In this document: positions 14,896 to 23,206 of the stretch, in pieces | Position numbering within the stretch: the first letter of the stretch is position 1 | How the letters are laid out: the number at the start of each line of letters is the position of its first letter | Origin: Bacilli bacterium | GTDB taxonomy: Bacteria; Bacillota_I; Bacilli_A; RFN20; CAG-288 | DNA: 54,764 nt | Direction of reading: 5' to 3' | NCBI GenBank assembly: GCA_900770925.1 | Contig: CAAGLY010000001.1 | Location: forward strand, 1-54,764 | Translations under genes and position numbers: made by a program | Notes under the pieces: model-generated | What the model was told of the DNA's origin: nothing | What the model saw: the letters and a program-made list of their open reading frames with translations, nothing else | Database searches by the model: none

Positions 14896-17256
14896 ATGGG
14901 AAAGAAAAAGAATATTCTTCTCGTCGGATTAGGCAAGGATAAAGACGAAAACAACCAGCAGGAGGTTCTTTCACCGGAACCGAAAAAGAAAAAACACCGC
15001 CATCTCTTTTCTCGTGCGGTCTTTTCGGAGAGCTTTAAGAGTAAGCGCGGTTCTCTCTTCCTAGTTTCCGTTAGGAATGCCCTGATCATGGTGGTCATCA
15101 TGGTCATTAGGTCCACCCTGAACATCAACGCTACCTCTAGTTCAAGGAAATCAAGGTTCTCTAACGCCAACAGGGAAAAGACCATCAAGCAGAGCACAAT
15201 CGGCTTATATAACGGCTTCTCTTCCTCTGCAACGGCTGTTAACAAGTTTGTTTCCGGCGAGGATGAAAGGCGTACATCTCTTTCTTCTGCTTTATCCAAA
15301 GCCGATGATAAAAGCCTTACTTCCGGCCTTGATTCAGCAAAAGTCGCCTACAAGCTTGCTTATTCTTTGAAGCCCGGAACCGAAGAGGAAAAGAATACTG
15401 CCGGCAAAGAAGCTGCAAGGAAGGCTATCGAGACTGTTCTTGATTCCTCTTCCTCCTATACCGAGGAAGAGAAGAAAGCAGCCAAGCAGATTGCCTCTTC
15501 TTTCTTTGATGAATACGCCAAGGACAAAAACGCTACCACTAAGGATCTGTTGGTGAAGGCAAGGCCGGGTGCTATCTCTACCCTTAGGTGCGTGAACAAC
15601 GAATCTAAGTACGATGACGTTCTTTCGATTGTCCAGAGCTGCTTTGATAAAGTCTACAAAGAAAATGTCAGTCAGGACAGAGCTATCCAGGAGGCTATTT
15701 ATCCTTTAAGGAAAGCTCTTGGCTCAAAAGAGGAGCTTACTCTGATTAATCCTCTGACCCAAAAGCTTGATACCGCCTATAACGAAGACAAGAGCACGTT
15801 CCTGAAGGATAAGACAAAGCATAATGAGATTGTCGCCGATTTCAGGTCTGACTATATCTGCTCGAGCTTTGAAGAAAGGATGTACTATGAGTATCTTCCT
15901 GACTTCACGGTCAACTATGTGACCAGCGACTATGGCTATCCGATTACCTATGCCGGAACCGGAGAATACAGTGAAAGCGGAAACGAAATCAGGAAGGAAA
16001 GGGAAGTTAAGACCTATAATCCTTCTGTCTTCGTGCCCGTCAAGGGAGACAGGGGTACTACCTCAACCAGGGTAGAAAAGAGGCATAAGGAAGCCATTAC
16101 CGGCGAGGCCTATACCGAAGAGGAAATCAGCGAGGCCAAGAAAGAGGCGAAAGAACAGAGGTCTATCCTCAAATCCGGAAGGAAGACTTTCCTGAATGCC
16201 TTTAGGACCCGGGACGAAAACAACACTAACCGGTTCTATGACGGAAAGAATATTATTGATTCAGAAATCGAAAACGCTGCTGTTTCCTTTGTCTGCCAGA
16301 GGGCAGAACAGCAGGTCATTGCCGATTATAACGATAAGAACGATGTGAAGATCTCTTCCATCGATGAGATTACCAGCCAGAACTCTTCCAGGAACGGTAA
16401 GGCGAGGAGGGAAACCGTTACCGGATATGCCGCTTCCTCTATCACTTCCTATAAGACCTATTTAAAGAGCGCAAAGAATAACGGCTATGATAATACTGCT
16501 TCGAGCAGGATTGCCATGGTCAAGGCAAGTCAGGGCGTCATCAATCAGCTTCCGGATAAAGTCGGAAGCTCTCTCTCCGATAGGGGCAACAGGAACGTCT
16601 ATGGCATCATTGTCGGCAGGATTGGCTTTGCTAGGACAACGCTTCTTGTTCCGATGGTCTATTCGATCCTTCTTGCCAACGATCTGGTTGCCAATAAGGT
16701 GGAGACGGGTTCTCTTGCCTTTACCAGGTCTACTCCTCTTACCCGTGAAAGCTATATCTTCACCGAAGCAATCTTCAGGATCTTTGCCGAAATCGTCAGG
16801 AATGTCATTCTATTTGTCTTTACGGTCATCAGCCGGTCTATCGGTATCGCCTTTGGGGGAACAGACCTGATTACTTCTTTGCCAAGGAAGCATGTGGCCT
16901 GCTACTCATTTGGCAGCTTCAGGGTCACTCTTGCTATCTCGGGTATCTGTTTCCTCTCTTCCAGCATCTTCAACAAATCCAACAAGGCAATCGGTATCGG
17001 CGGCGGAATCACGATCTTCTTCTTCATCTGCTCTATCCTCGGCTTATTCGGAACCCGTGCGATTCCGGGAACCATCCGTATCGACAGGATGAACAGGTTC
17101 AACTACAGGACCATCATTTCCTTCTTTGATTGTCTTAGCGTCAGGGACGGTAACTACATAGTCTTCTTCCTCAAGCTGATTGGTTTGCTTGTCATTGCCC
17201 TTGTTACCTATACAGTTTCCGGCATAGTCTTTACGAAAAAGGACCTTCCGCTTTAG
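14896..17256 (+). CDS. ABC-2 type permease with large extracytoplasmic domain
   Basis: 786 residues. One transmembrane segment lies near residues 53-75, then a roughly 480-residue hydrophilic, probably external region rich in Ser, Lys and Glu, then five or six segments from about residue 570 to the end. The region ETGSLAFT-x-STP-TRESY, with AGG as Met, matches ABC-2 permeases. Read with Arg, several helices would contain multiple Arg (SVRNALIMVVIMVIRST), which is implausible in a membrane. It is the membrane partner of the two ATPases upstream. The substrate is unknown; control by a TetR-type protein suggests export of a toxic compound. Confidence 0.85.
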   Translation: MGKKKNILLVGLGKDKDENNQQEVLSPEPKKKKHRHLFSRAVFSESFKSKRGSLFLVSVRNALIMVVIMVIRSTLNINATSSSRKSRFSNANREKTIKQSTIGLYNGFSSSATAVNKFVSGEDERRTSLSSALSKADDKSLTSGLDSAKVAYKLAYSLKPGTEEEKNTAGKEAARKAIETVLDSSSSYTEEEKKAAKQIASSFFDEYAKDKNATTKDLLVKARPGAISTLRCVNNESKYDDVLSIVQSCFDKVYKENVSQDRAIQEAIYPLRKALGSKEELTLINPLTQKLDTAYNEDKSTFLKDKTKHNEIVADFRSDYICSSFEERMYYEYLPDFTVNYVTSDYGYPITYAGTGEYSESGNEIRKEREVKTYNPSVFVPVKGDRGTTSTRVEKRHKEAITGEAYTEEEISEAKKEAKEQRSILKSGRKTFLNAFRTRDENNTNRFYDGKNIIDSEIENAAVSFVCQRAEQQVIADYNDKNDVKISSIDEITSQNSSRNGKARRETVTGYAASSITSYKTYLKSAKNNGYDNTASSRIAMVKASQGVINQLPDKVGSSLSDRGNRNVYGIIVGRIGFARTTLLVPMVYSILLANDLVANKVETGSLAFTRSTPLTRESYIFTEAIFRIFAEIVRNVILFVFTVISRSIGIAFGGTDLITSLPRKHVACYSFGSFRVTLAISGICFLSSSIFNKSNKAIGIGGGITIFFFICSILGLFGTRAIPGTIRIDRMNRFNYRTIISFFDCLSVRDGNYIVFFLKLIGLLVIALVTYTVSGIVFTKKDLPL

Positions 17257-17282
17257 AAAATGCCGCCTGGATAGGGTATAAT
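17254..17282 (+). promoter_or_regulatory. Promoter of HAD phosphatase gene, possibly leaderless
   Basis: TAGAAA (17254-17259), 17 bases, consensus TATAAT (17277-17282). The -10 box ends 6 bases before the ATG, so the transcript should start at about the start codon, and no ribosome binding site is visible. Confidence 0.65.
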
Positions 17283-17288
17283 ATCGGC

Positions 17289-18041
17289 ATGAAAAACATT
17301 GCATTCGCTTCAGATTTTGACTCTACCCTCTACTTCGGAAAGGAGAAGACTCCGTTCCATGAGGAAGACCTTAAGGCGATTAAGGCTTTCCGGAAGAGGG
17401 GCGGCCTGTTCGGAACCTGCTCGGGAAGAGCAAGAAGAGGCATCTCCTATCCAAGCGAAGGAATCCTTACCTATGATTTCAAGATTATTACGACGGGTTC
17501 CTATATTGTCGATAAAGACGATAAAGTCCTTTATTCCTCTCCGATTCCTAAGCCGATGGCGAAGGAAATCTATTTCTACCTGAAAAAACATTATCCGGAG
17601 TGGATTGTCATCAACTCCGGGGAAAAACTGCTTTCCACCCATGCGATATTAGACGGCCGCCCTCCTATCAAGGAGGACGACCTTTTCGTTAGCGAAGCTT
17701 ATGGCATCTCCTTAGACTGCTTAAGCGAAGAGGAAGCCTATAAGGCGAAAAAAGAATTGGAAACCCTCTATCCGAGGATCACTGCCTATCAGAACAAAAG
17801 CTTCTTAGACAGGGTCAGGAAAGAAAACAGCAAAGGGAACGGAATCAGGAAGCTGAAAGAGTTCCTTCACTTAGATGTTGTCGCCGGAAGGGGAGACTCC
17901 TATAACGACATTCCTCTTTTAGAGGAAGCGAGCCCTTCCTACACCTTTGTTTCCTCACCGAAAGAAGTCCAGGAGGAAGCCGATGTCGTCGTTTCATCCT
18001 TAGCCGATGCCTTAAATGATCTAAGGGACCGATTTTTCTAG
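17289..18041 (+). CDS. HAD-superfamily (Cof type) phosphatase
   Basis: 250 residues. Motif I DFDSTL (nucleophile Asp9), motif II TCSGR, and motif IV GRGDSYNDIPLL, whose second residue is an AGG codon (17889-17891): read as Met this is the family's GMGDSYNDIPML. The C2-type cap between motifs II and III marks the Cof subfamily, which dephosphorylates sugar phosphates or flavin intermediates; the actual substrate is unknown. It appears to have its own promoter with no leader. The next gene is 61 bases away, with a separate TATAAT at 18062. Confidence 0.9.
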   Translation: MKNIAFASDFDSTLYFGKEKTPFHEEDLKAIKAFRKRGGLFGTCSGRARRGISYPSEGILTYDFKIITTGSYIVDKDDKVLYSSPIPKPMAKEIYFYLKKHYPEWIVINSGEKLLSTHAILDGRPPIKEDDLFVSEAYGISLDCLSEEEAYKAKKELETLYPRITAYQNKSFLDRVRKENSKGNGIRKLKEFLHLDVVAGRGDSYNDIPLLEEASPSYTFVSSPKEVQEEADVVVSSLADALNDLRDRFF

Positions 18042-18102
18042 GAAAAAGATAACGTCAAGAATATAATATGCTTCTGTGTCTACTCTGAAGGGGGAAAGAA
18101 TT

Positions 18103-19518
18103 ATGGAAAATCAGACGTTTGACTGCATCATCATCGGAGCAGGACCTGCCGGTATTTTCACTGCGTTAGAATTGGCAGACAAAAAACCGGACTGGCATGT
18201 TCTGATCGTCGATTCCGGACGGAGTATCGATAAACGTGTCTGCCCGGCAAGAAAAACAGGCTTCTGCGCCCATTGCAACCCCTGTGCTATCCTCTCCGGC
18301 TGGTCAGGAGCTGGTGCTTTCTCCGACGGAAAGCTCACCATCACCGATGAAGTCGGCGGACACAGGAAAGAGTATGTCGGCCATGAGACGGCTAGGGAAT
18401 ACATTAACCGTGCCGATGAAATCTATGTCAAATTCGGTGCCAGCAAGGAAGTCTACGGAAAGAATTCCCCGGATGTCGAGCGCATCAGCTATGAGGCGAG
18501 CAAGTACAATATACTCTTAGTCCCCTCCCCGGTCCGTCATTTAGGAACCGAATACGCGAAGACGGTCTTAGAGAACAGGCAGGATTTCCTTCTCAATAAG
18601 ACCAATACCGTTTTCAGGGAACTCACGACGGCAGAGAATATCCTTACCGAGGCAGATGGCTCTGTGAAAGGAGTCACCCTTGTCACCCAGGGACAGAAAG
18701 AGGTCAAGACGGTCTATTCTAAGCATATTGTCGTCGCTCCCGGACGCGGAGGAGCCGAATGGCTGACTAAGGAAGCTGCCCGTATCGGACTGACGACAAC
18801 CAATAATGAAGTCGATATCGGTGTCCGTGTCGAATGTCCGAACTCAGTCAGGGATCCTCTCACCCAGTCTCTCTATGAGGCGAAGCTTGTCTACTATGCC
18901 GATACTTACGAGAATAAGGTCCGTACTTTTTGCAGGAATCCGGGCGGTGTTGTCTCAGAAGAACACTACGAAGGCGGACTTGCCGTGGTCAACGGCCACT
19001 CCTACGGCGATAAGAGCAAGTGGACAAAGAACACCAACTTTGCCCTTCTTGTTTCCAATAAGTTCACCGAGCCTTTCCATGAACCGATCCTCTATGGACA
19101 GTATATCGCTAAGCTTGCCAACAGGCTTACCGGAGGCCCAATCAGGGTTCAGCGTCTTGGCGACCTTCTCCAGGGGCGCCGTACGACCAAATCCCGTTTA
19201 GAGAAGTCGACGGTCATTCCGACACTTAAGACCGCAGTCCCAGGCGATTTATCCTTCGTGCTTCCGGACCGTATCCTCACTTCCATTGTCGAAGCCATCA
19301 AGGCGCTTGATCATCTAGCACCTGGCTTATACAGCAAGAACACCCTTCTCTATGGTGTCGAAGTCAAGTTCTATTCCTCTAAGGTCGATGTCGATTCCCG
19401 TTTCAGGACGAAGATCAAAGGCCTCTATGCTATCGGAGACGGAGCCGGTATTACCCGTGGCTTAAGGCAGGCCTCGGCGACTGGCATCTACGTTGCCGAT
19501 GATAGGATCAAGGAATAA
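18103..19518 (+). CDS. FAD-dependent dehydrogenase (NAD-utilising dehydrogenase family)
   Basis: 471 residues. The N-terminal Rossmann motif GAGPAG binds FAD. It is followed by a cysteine cluster, CPARKTGFCAHCNPC, then GWSGAGAFSDGKL, and near the C-terminus YAIGDGAG, which closes the FAD site. This matches the COG2509 family of predicted dehydrogenases; the physiological substrate is not known. The motif GGPI-x-VQRLGDL...GRRTT, with AGG as Met, fits the family. The start is the ATG with GGGG/GGAAAG upstream; a longer frame start lacks similarity. A strong terminator follows. Confidence 0.85.
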   Translation: MENQTFDCIIIGAGPAGIFTALELADKKPDWHVLIVDSGRSIDKRVCPARKTGFCAHCNPCAILSGWSGAGAFSDGKLTITDEVGGHRKEYVGHETAREYINRADEIYVKFGASKEVYGKNSPDVERISYEASKYNILLVPSPVRHLGTEYAKTVLENRQDFLLNKTNTVFRELTTAENILTEADGSVKGVTLVTQGQKEVKTVYSKHIVVAPGRGGAEWLTKEAARIGLTTTNNEVDIGVRVECPNSVRDPLTQSLYEAKLVYYADTYENKVRTFCRNPGGVVSEEHYEGGLAVVNGHSYGDKSKWTKNTNFALLVSNKFTEPFHEPILYGQYIAKLANRLTGGPIRVQRLGDLLQGRRTTKSRLEKSTVIPTLKTAVPGDLSFVLPDRILTSIVEAIKALDHLAPGLYSKNTLLYGVEVKFYSSKVDVDSRFRTKIKGLYAIGDGAGITRGLRQASATGIYVADDRIKE

Positions 19519-19535
19519 GTCACTGATTTGTCCTT

Positions 19536-19563
19536 AAGGCTGCTTAAAAGAAGCAGCCTTTTT
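19536..19563 (+). terminator. Terminator after the FAD-dependent dehydrogenase
   Basis: AAGGCTGCTT / AAGCAGCCTT, a 10-bp perfect stem with loop AAAAG and a TTTTT end. Confidence 0.92.
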
Positions 19564-19581
19564 GTCTGGCCTTTTAATAAA

Positions 19582-19608
19582 TTAGCATTCCAGACTTGAA
19601 AGTGCTAA
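19582..19608 (+). promoter_or_regulatory. CIRCE operator (HrcA-binding) before htpG
   Basis: TTAGCATTC (19582-19590), 9 bases, AAGTGCTAA (19600-19608). The CIRCE consensus is TTAGCACTC-N9-GAGTGCTAA, so each arm has one mismatch and the spacing is exact. It overlaps the -35 box of htpG, where HrcA would repress at normal temperature. Confidence 0.88.
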
Positions 19609-19623
19609 TTTCCGTTCTATAAT
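19596..19623 (+). promoter_or_regulatory. htpG promoter
   Basis: TTGAAA (19596-19601), 16 bases, TATAAT (19618-19623), overlapping the right half of the CIRCE element. Confidence 0.8.
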
Positions 19624-19652
19624 TCTACTTAGGTAGAAAAGAGGTGCCAACA

Positions 19653-21584
19653 ATGAAAGAAACGAAACAGTTCCAGACGGAGAGCAAACAGTTACTGAAT
19701 CTGAGGATCAACTCCATTTATTCGAATAAGGAGGTCTTCCTCCGGGAACTTATCTCTAATGCCAGTGATGCCATCGATAAGTATAAGTATCTGTCTTTGA
19801 CCGATACGAAGGATTATCCGGTAAAGGATTCCTATGAAATCCGGATTGCGCTAGATAAGAAGGAACGGACAGTTTCCATTTCCGATAATGGTATCGGAAG
19901 GGACAAAGAGGGACTCGAAGAAAATCTTGGCACGATTGCTAAGTCCGGAAGCAAGGAGTTCCTTTTAAAGCATAAGGACGACAAGGATAAGGAAGGCAGG
20001 AACATCATCGGTCAGTTCGGTGTCGGTTTCTATTCTGCTTTTAGGGTGGCGGACAAGATTGAGGTTGTTACCAAGAAGAGGGGAGATAAAGCCTATAAGT
20101 TCACCAGCGACGGCATTGACTCCTATTCGATTGAGGATGTCGAAGAGGAATCGATTGATTCCGGTACTACGGTCAAAGTCCATCTGAAAGAGGATACTGA
20201 GGGGGAAAACTACACCAAATACCTTGATGACTATCAGATTGAGGAATTGATCAAGAAGTATTCGGACTATGTCCGTTATTCGATCAAGAGGTTTGAGAGC
20301 CATACGGAGCATGAATACGATAAAGACGGGAAGGTGATTCCGGAAAAGGATAAGACGGAAACGGAAGATAAGACCCTCAATAGCAGGGTGCCTCTCTGGA
20401 AAAAGCCAAAGAGCCAGGTTACCGATAAGGATCTCAATGAGTTTTATAAGCAGACTTATCATGACCATGAAGATCCGCTCTGCTCTCTCTTTATCAAGCT
20501 CGAGGGAATGGTCTCCTTCAACGCCCTTGTCTTTATTCCCGGCCGTGTTCCCTATGATCTATATTCCGATAAATACGAGAAAGGTCTTTCCCTTTATACA
20601 AAGGGTATCTTCATCAAGGATAAATGCTCGCAGCTTGTTCCGGACTACCTGAAGTTCATCCGCGGCCTTGTCGACTGCGATGACTTCCCGCTGAACATCT
20701 CCCGTGAGAGGCTTCAGACCTCTCCGACAAGGCAGAAAGTCTGCGATTCCATCGAGAAGAAGGTTGTCGAGAAACTGAAAGACAGGCAGAAGAACGAGAA
20801 AGAGAAGTATCTCAAGTTCAATAAGCTTTTCGGAAACTATATCAAGGGCGGCATCTATTCTTCCTATGGCAGGAAGAAGGATACCCTAGAGGATCTGCTT
20901 AGGTTCTCTTCATTAAAGCATGAAGAGCCGATTACTCTTTCCGGCTATGTCAAAGAGAGGAAACCGGAACAGAAGGAAATCTTCTTCGCTTCCGGAAAGA
21001 GCCGGGAGGCGATTAAGCTTATTCCGCAGAGGGAAGGCTTCGTCAAGAAAGACGAAGATGTCCTCTTCCTTAGGGACGATATCGACGAGTTTACCTTCAG
21101 GGTCAGGAACTCCTATAAGGATAAGCCGTTTAAAAACATCGAATCCGTGGCGACAGAAGGACTCAGCAAGGAAGAGAAGGATAAGCTCGAGACAAGGAAG
21201 AGGGAAAATAAACGTTTCCTTGATACGCTAACGGAATCCCTGAAAGGAAAAGTCGATTCGGTCGACTTCTCCTCAAAGCTTGTCTCTTCGCCGGTGTGTC
21301 TTTCCACCAAGGAAGGCTTAAGCAGGAACAGGGAACGTGTCTTAGACGGACAGGCGAAACGCGATGGAGAAGAGGAAAATGCTCCAAAGAGCGAAAAGAT
21401 CCTGGAGATCAATCCTGATAGCGAACTCTTCAAGGCAAGGTCGAAGCTTGATGATGAAGGAGTCAAAGAGTACGGAAGCGTACTTTATGACGAGGCAAGA
21501 CTGATTTCCGGCTTTGATATCGAAGATAAGGAAGACTTCCTCAAGAAACTCAATTCGTTAAGGATCAAGGCTCTGCAGAAGTAA
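19653..21584 (+). CDS. htpG: Hsp90-family chaperone HtpG
   Basis: ATP-dependent dimeric chaperone in the cytosol. 643 residues, with N-terminal GHKL ATPase motifs NSIYSNKEVFLRELISNASDA, SDNGIG-x-DKE and GQFGVGFYSAF, then the middle domain (PLNISRE) and C-terminal dimerisation domain. AGG at residue 18 (LL-L-x-INS) and residue 83 (DNGIG-x) replaces the family Met at both sites, while Arg in FLREL is CGG. I prefer the ATG at 19653, with GAGGTG 6-8 bases upstream, over an in-frame GTG at 19644. The gene stands alone between terminators and is predicted to be heat-inducible through HrcA. Confidence 0.97.
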   Translation: MKETKQFQTESKQLLNLRINSIYSNKEVFLRELISNASDAIDKYKYLSLTDTKDYPVKDSYEIRIALDKKERTVSISDNGIGRDKEGLEENLGTIAKSGSKEFLLKHKDDKDKEGRNIIGQFGVGFYSAFRVADKIEVVTKKRGDKAYKFTSDGIDSYSIEDVEEESIDSGTTVKVHLKEDTEGENYTKYLDDYQIEELIKKYSDYVRYSIKRFESHTEHEYDKDGKVIPEKDKTETEDKTLNSRVPLWKKPKSQVTDKDLNEFYKQTYHDHEDPLCSLFIKLEGMVSFNALVFIPGRVPYDLYSDKYEKGLSLYTKGIFIKDKCSQLVPDYLKFIRGLVDCDDFPLNISRERLQTSPTRQKVCDSIEKKVVEKLKDRQKNEKEKYLKFNKLFGNYIKGGIYSSYGRKKDTLEDLLRFSSLKHEEPITLSGYVKERKPEQKEIFFASGKSREAIKLIPQREGFVKKDEDVLFLRDDIDEFTFRVRNSYKDKPFKNIESVATEGLSKEEKDKLETRKRENKRFLDTLTESLKGKVDSVDFSSKLVSSPVCLSTKEGLSRNRERVLDGQAKRDGEEENAPKSEKILEINPDSELFKARSKLDDEGVKEYGSVLYDEARLISGFDIEDKEDFLKKLNSLRIKALQK

Positions 21585-21600
21585 GCTTCTTAAAAAACCA

Positions 21601-21645
21601 AAGAGGTGCTCAAAATGAGGATTTGAATCGGGCACCTCTTTTCTT
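21601..21645 (+). terminator. Terminator after htpG
   Basis: AAGAGGTGC (21601-21609) pairs with GCACCTCTT (21632-21640), with a 22-base loop, followed by TTTCTTT. Confidence 0.8.
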
Positions 21646-21709
21646 TGGATTAAAATTCAGGATAAAAATGGGTTTGCTTTTTTGCGGGAAAATCAACTAT
21701 ATTATAAAG

Positions 21710-21960
21710 GATTGAAACATCATCGGATACTAAAAAGCGCTTACTTTCATGAAAGTCGCTTGCTTCAATCATTTTTTTGAAAAGAAGTTCTACTTTTGTT
21801 CGGCTATGATACAATATTTTCAGAAGAAAACTGGATACACGAGGCAAATGTATGGCTGCCTCATCGTCTTCTGACCACGAAACAGAAGTCTATCCGCATC
21901 CCATCTTTTATTGAAAAGCGGAAATAGAAACTGTTCGGACTTAGGAGCCTAGCCGTTTTC
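21710..21960 (+). promoter_or_regulatory. Long structured leader before the BMP transporter, candidate riboswitch
   Basis: The 350 bases before the binding-protein gene hold no credible ORF but several nested stems: GATTGAA/TTCAATC (21710-21770) enclosing AAGCG/CGCTT and ACTTTC/GAAAGT, followed by TTTTTTT; CAGAAGA/TCTTCTG (21821-21873) enclosing GAGGCA/TGCCTC; ACAG..TCTAT..CCGC with GCGG..ATAGA..CTGT (21882-21934); and CGG..CCG then TTTTC (21936-21959). The first two units share GGATAC inside the outer stem. A weak promoter is possible at 21674-21703 (TTGCTT-N18-TATATT). It does not match the purine riboswitch I know, so it is left unnamed. Confidence 0.45.
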
Positions 21961-21998
21961 TCTCTGGTTTCATACCATTCAATAAAAGGAGGAAAAGT

Positions 21999-23129
21999 AT
22001 GAAAAAGTCGCTTCTGAGGACTGTCGTCGCATTAGCTTCTGTCGGATTAGTCGGTTGTAACAAGGAAAGCAAAGAAGCCGAAATCGCTGTTGTTACGGAT
22101 GTCGGCCAGTTAAGGGACGGCGGTTTCAACCAGGGAACCTATGAAGGTGCAAAGGAATATGCCGAGAAAAACGGCAAGACCTATAACTACTATGCACCGG
22201 CAAACGGCGATAAGGCTACCGATCAGGACCGTGAAGCTGCTAGGAAGCTTGCCATCCAGAAAAAGGCAAAGGTCGTTGTTGCTCCTGGTTACTTACAGGC
22301 TGCTGCAAGGCGTAGCGTTGCTAAGGAGAATCCGGATGTCAAGTTTGTCTTTGTCGATGGCTGGACTCTTACCGATTCGACCGATGCAAGCGGAAACGAT
22401 AACGGTACTGCTTTAGCTAATGTCACTGCCATCAGCTTCAAGGAACAGGAATCCGGATACCTCGCCGGCTACGGTGTTGTCAAAGATGGTTACACGAAAT
22501 TAGGCGGAACCTTCGGTGGTGGCGGATCTAATCCGGCCTGCAACCGTTACGCCTATGGCTTTGTGCAGGGTGCTAATGCCGCTGCTGCTGAGATGAAAAC
22601 AAATGTTGAAAGGAAACTTTCCTATAAATTCGGTTCCAGCTTTAACGCTTCTGATACCTTAAAATCTCAGAGGGCAGGCTGGTATGCTGAAGGTACTGAA
22701 ATCGTCTTCTCCTGCGGCGGATCTATGGTCAACTCCGTTATTGCTGCTGCTGAAGAGACCAAGAACGCAAAGGTTGTCGGTGTTGACGTCGATCAGCGCA
22801 AATTAAGCGAGCGTATTGTCACCTCTGCTCAGAAAGGCTTATCCGTTTCTGTTCAGCTCGCTCTTGGCGAGAGGTATGACGGCAAGTGGGATTCTAAGCT
22901 TGGAGGAAAGACTCAGAACTTAGGCGCTGCCGAAAATGCAACCGGTCTTCCGACTGCTGATGGATCCTGGGGATTCACGAAATTCACTAAGGCTGAATAT
23001 CAGACTGTTTTCGACAAGATCAAGAATGGTACGGTTACCCCTTCTTCCGATGTTGCTGCTGACTGCAATGAGCAGAGCTTTTGGACTAAATCCACTTGGC
23101 AGAACATCACTGTCACCCTTGACAAGTAA
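21999..23129 (+). CDS. BMP-family (PnrA/NupN-like) substrate-binding lipoprotein
   Basis: Surface lipoprotein that captures substrate, probably purine or other nucleosides, for the ABC importer encoded downstream. Signal peptide with lipobox LVGC (Cys20). BMP-family features: IAVVTDVGQL-DGGFNQ at the mature start, KVVVAPGYL, VKFVFVDGW and ESGYLAGYGV. AGG in LL-TVV and GQL-DGG reads as Met. The strong ribosome binding site AAAGGAGG precedes the ATG. The gene is followed by an 8-bp hairpin that probably keeps binding-protein mRNA more abundant than the rest of the operon. Confidence 0.9.
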   Translation: MKKSLLRTVVALASVGLVGCNKESKEAEIAVVTDVGQLRDGGFNQGTYEGAKEYAEKNGKTYNYYAPANGDKATDQDREAARKLAIQKKAKVVVAPGYLQAAARRSVAKENPDVKFVFVDGWTLTDSTDASGNDNGTALANVTAISFKEQESGYLAGYGVVKDGYTKLGGTFGGGGSNPACNRYAYGFVQGANAAAAEMKTNVERKLSYKFGSSFNASDTLKSQRAGWYAEGTEIVFSCGGSMVNSVIAAAEETKNAKVVGVDVDQRKLSERIVTSAQKGLSVSVQLALGERYDGKWDSKLGGKTQNLGAAENATGLPTADGSWGFTKFTKAEYQTVFDKIKNGTVTPSSDVAADCNEQSFWTKSTWQNITVTLDK

Positions 23130-23156
23130 TTCTCTTATCTGATTTCCGTTTACAAG

Positions 23157-23180
23157 GCCCCCTGGAAACAGGGGGCATTT
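23157..23180 (+). terminator. Intra-operon hairpin after the binding protein gene
   Basis: GCCCCCTG / CAGGGGGC with a GAAA tetraloop, followed by ATTTATC rather than a full T-run. It is likely a partial terminator or mRNA-stabilising 3' end between binding protein and ATPase. Confidence 0.7.
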
Positions 23181-23206
23181 ATCTACTTTAAGAAGGAAAT
23201 ACCATC

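Noticed and set aside
21650..21847. 65-residue minus-strand ORF in the BMP leader
   Set aside because: No ribosome binding site or similarity, and it overlaps the stem structures.
21710..21960. Purine riboswitch before the nucleoside importer
   Set aside because: Loop and junction motifs of the purine aptamer are not present in the right order; a TATGG-like loop alone is not enough.
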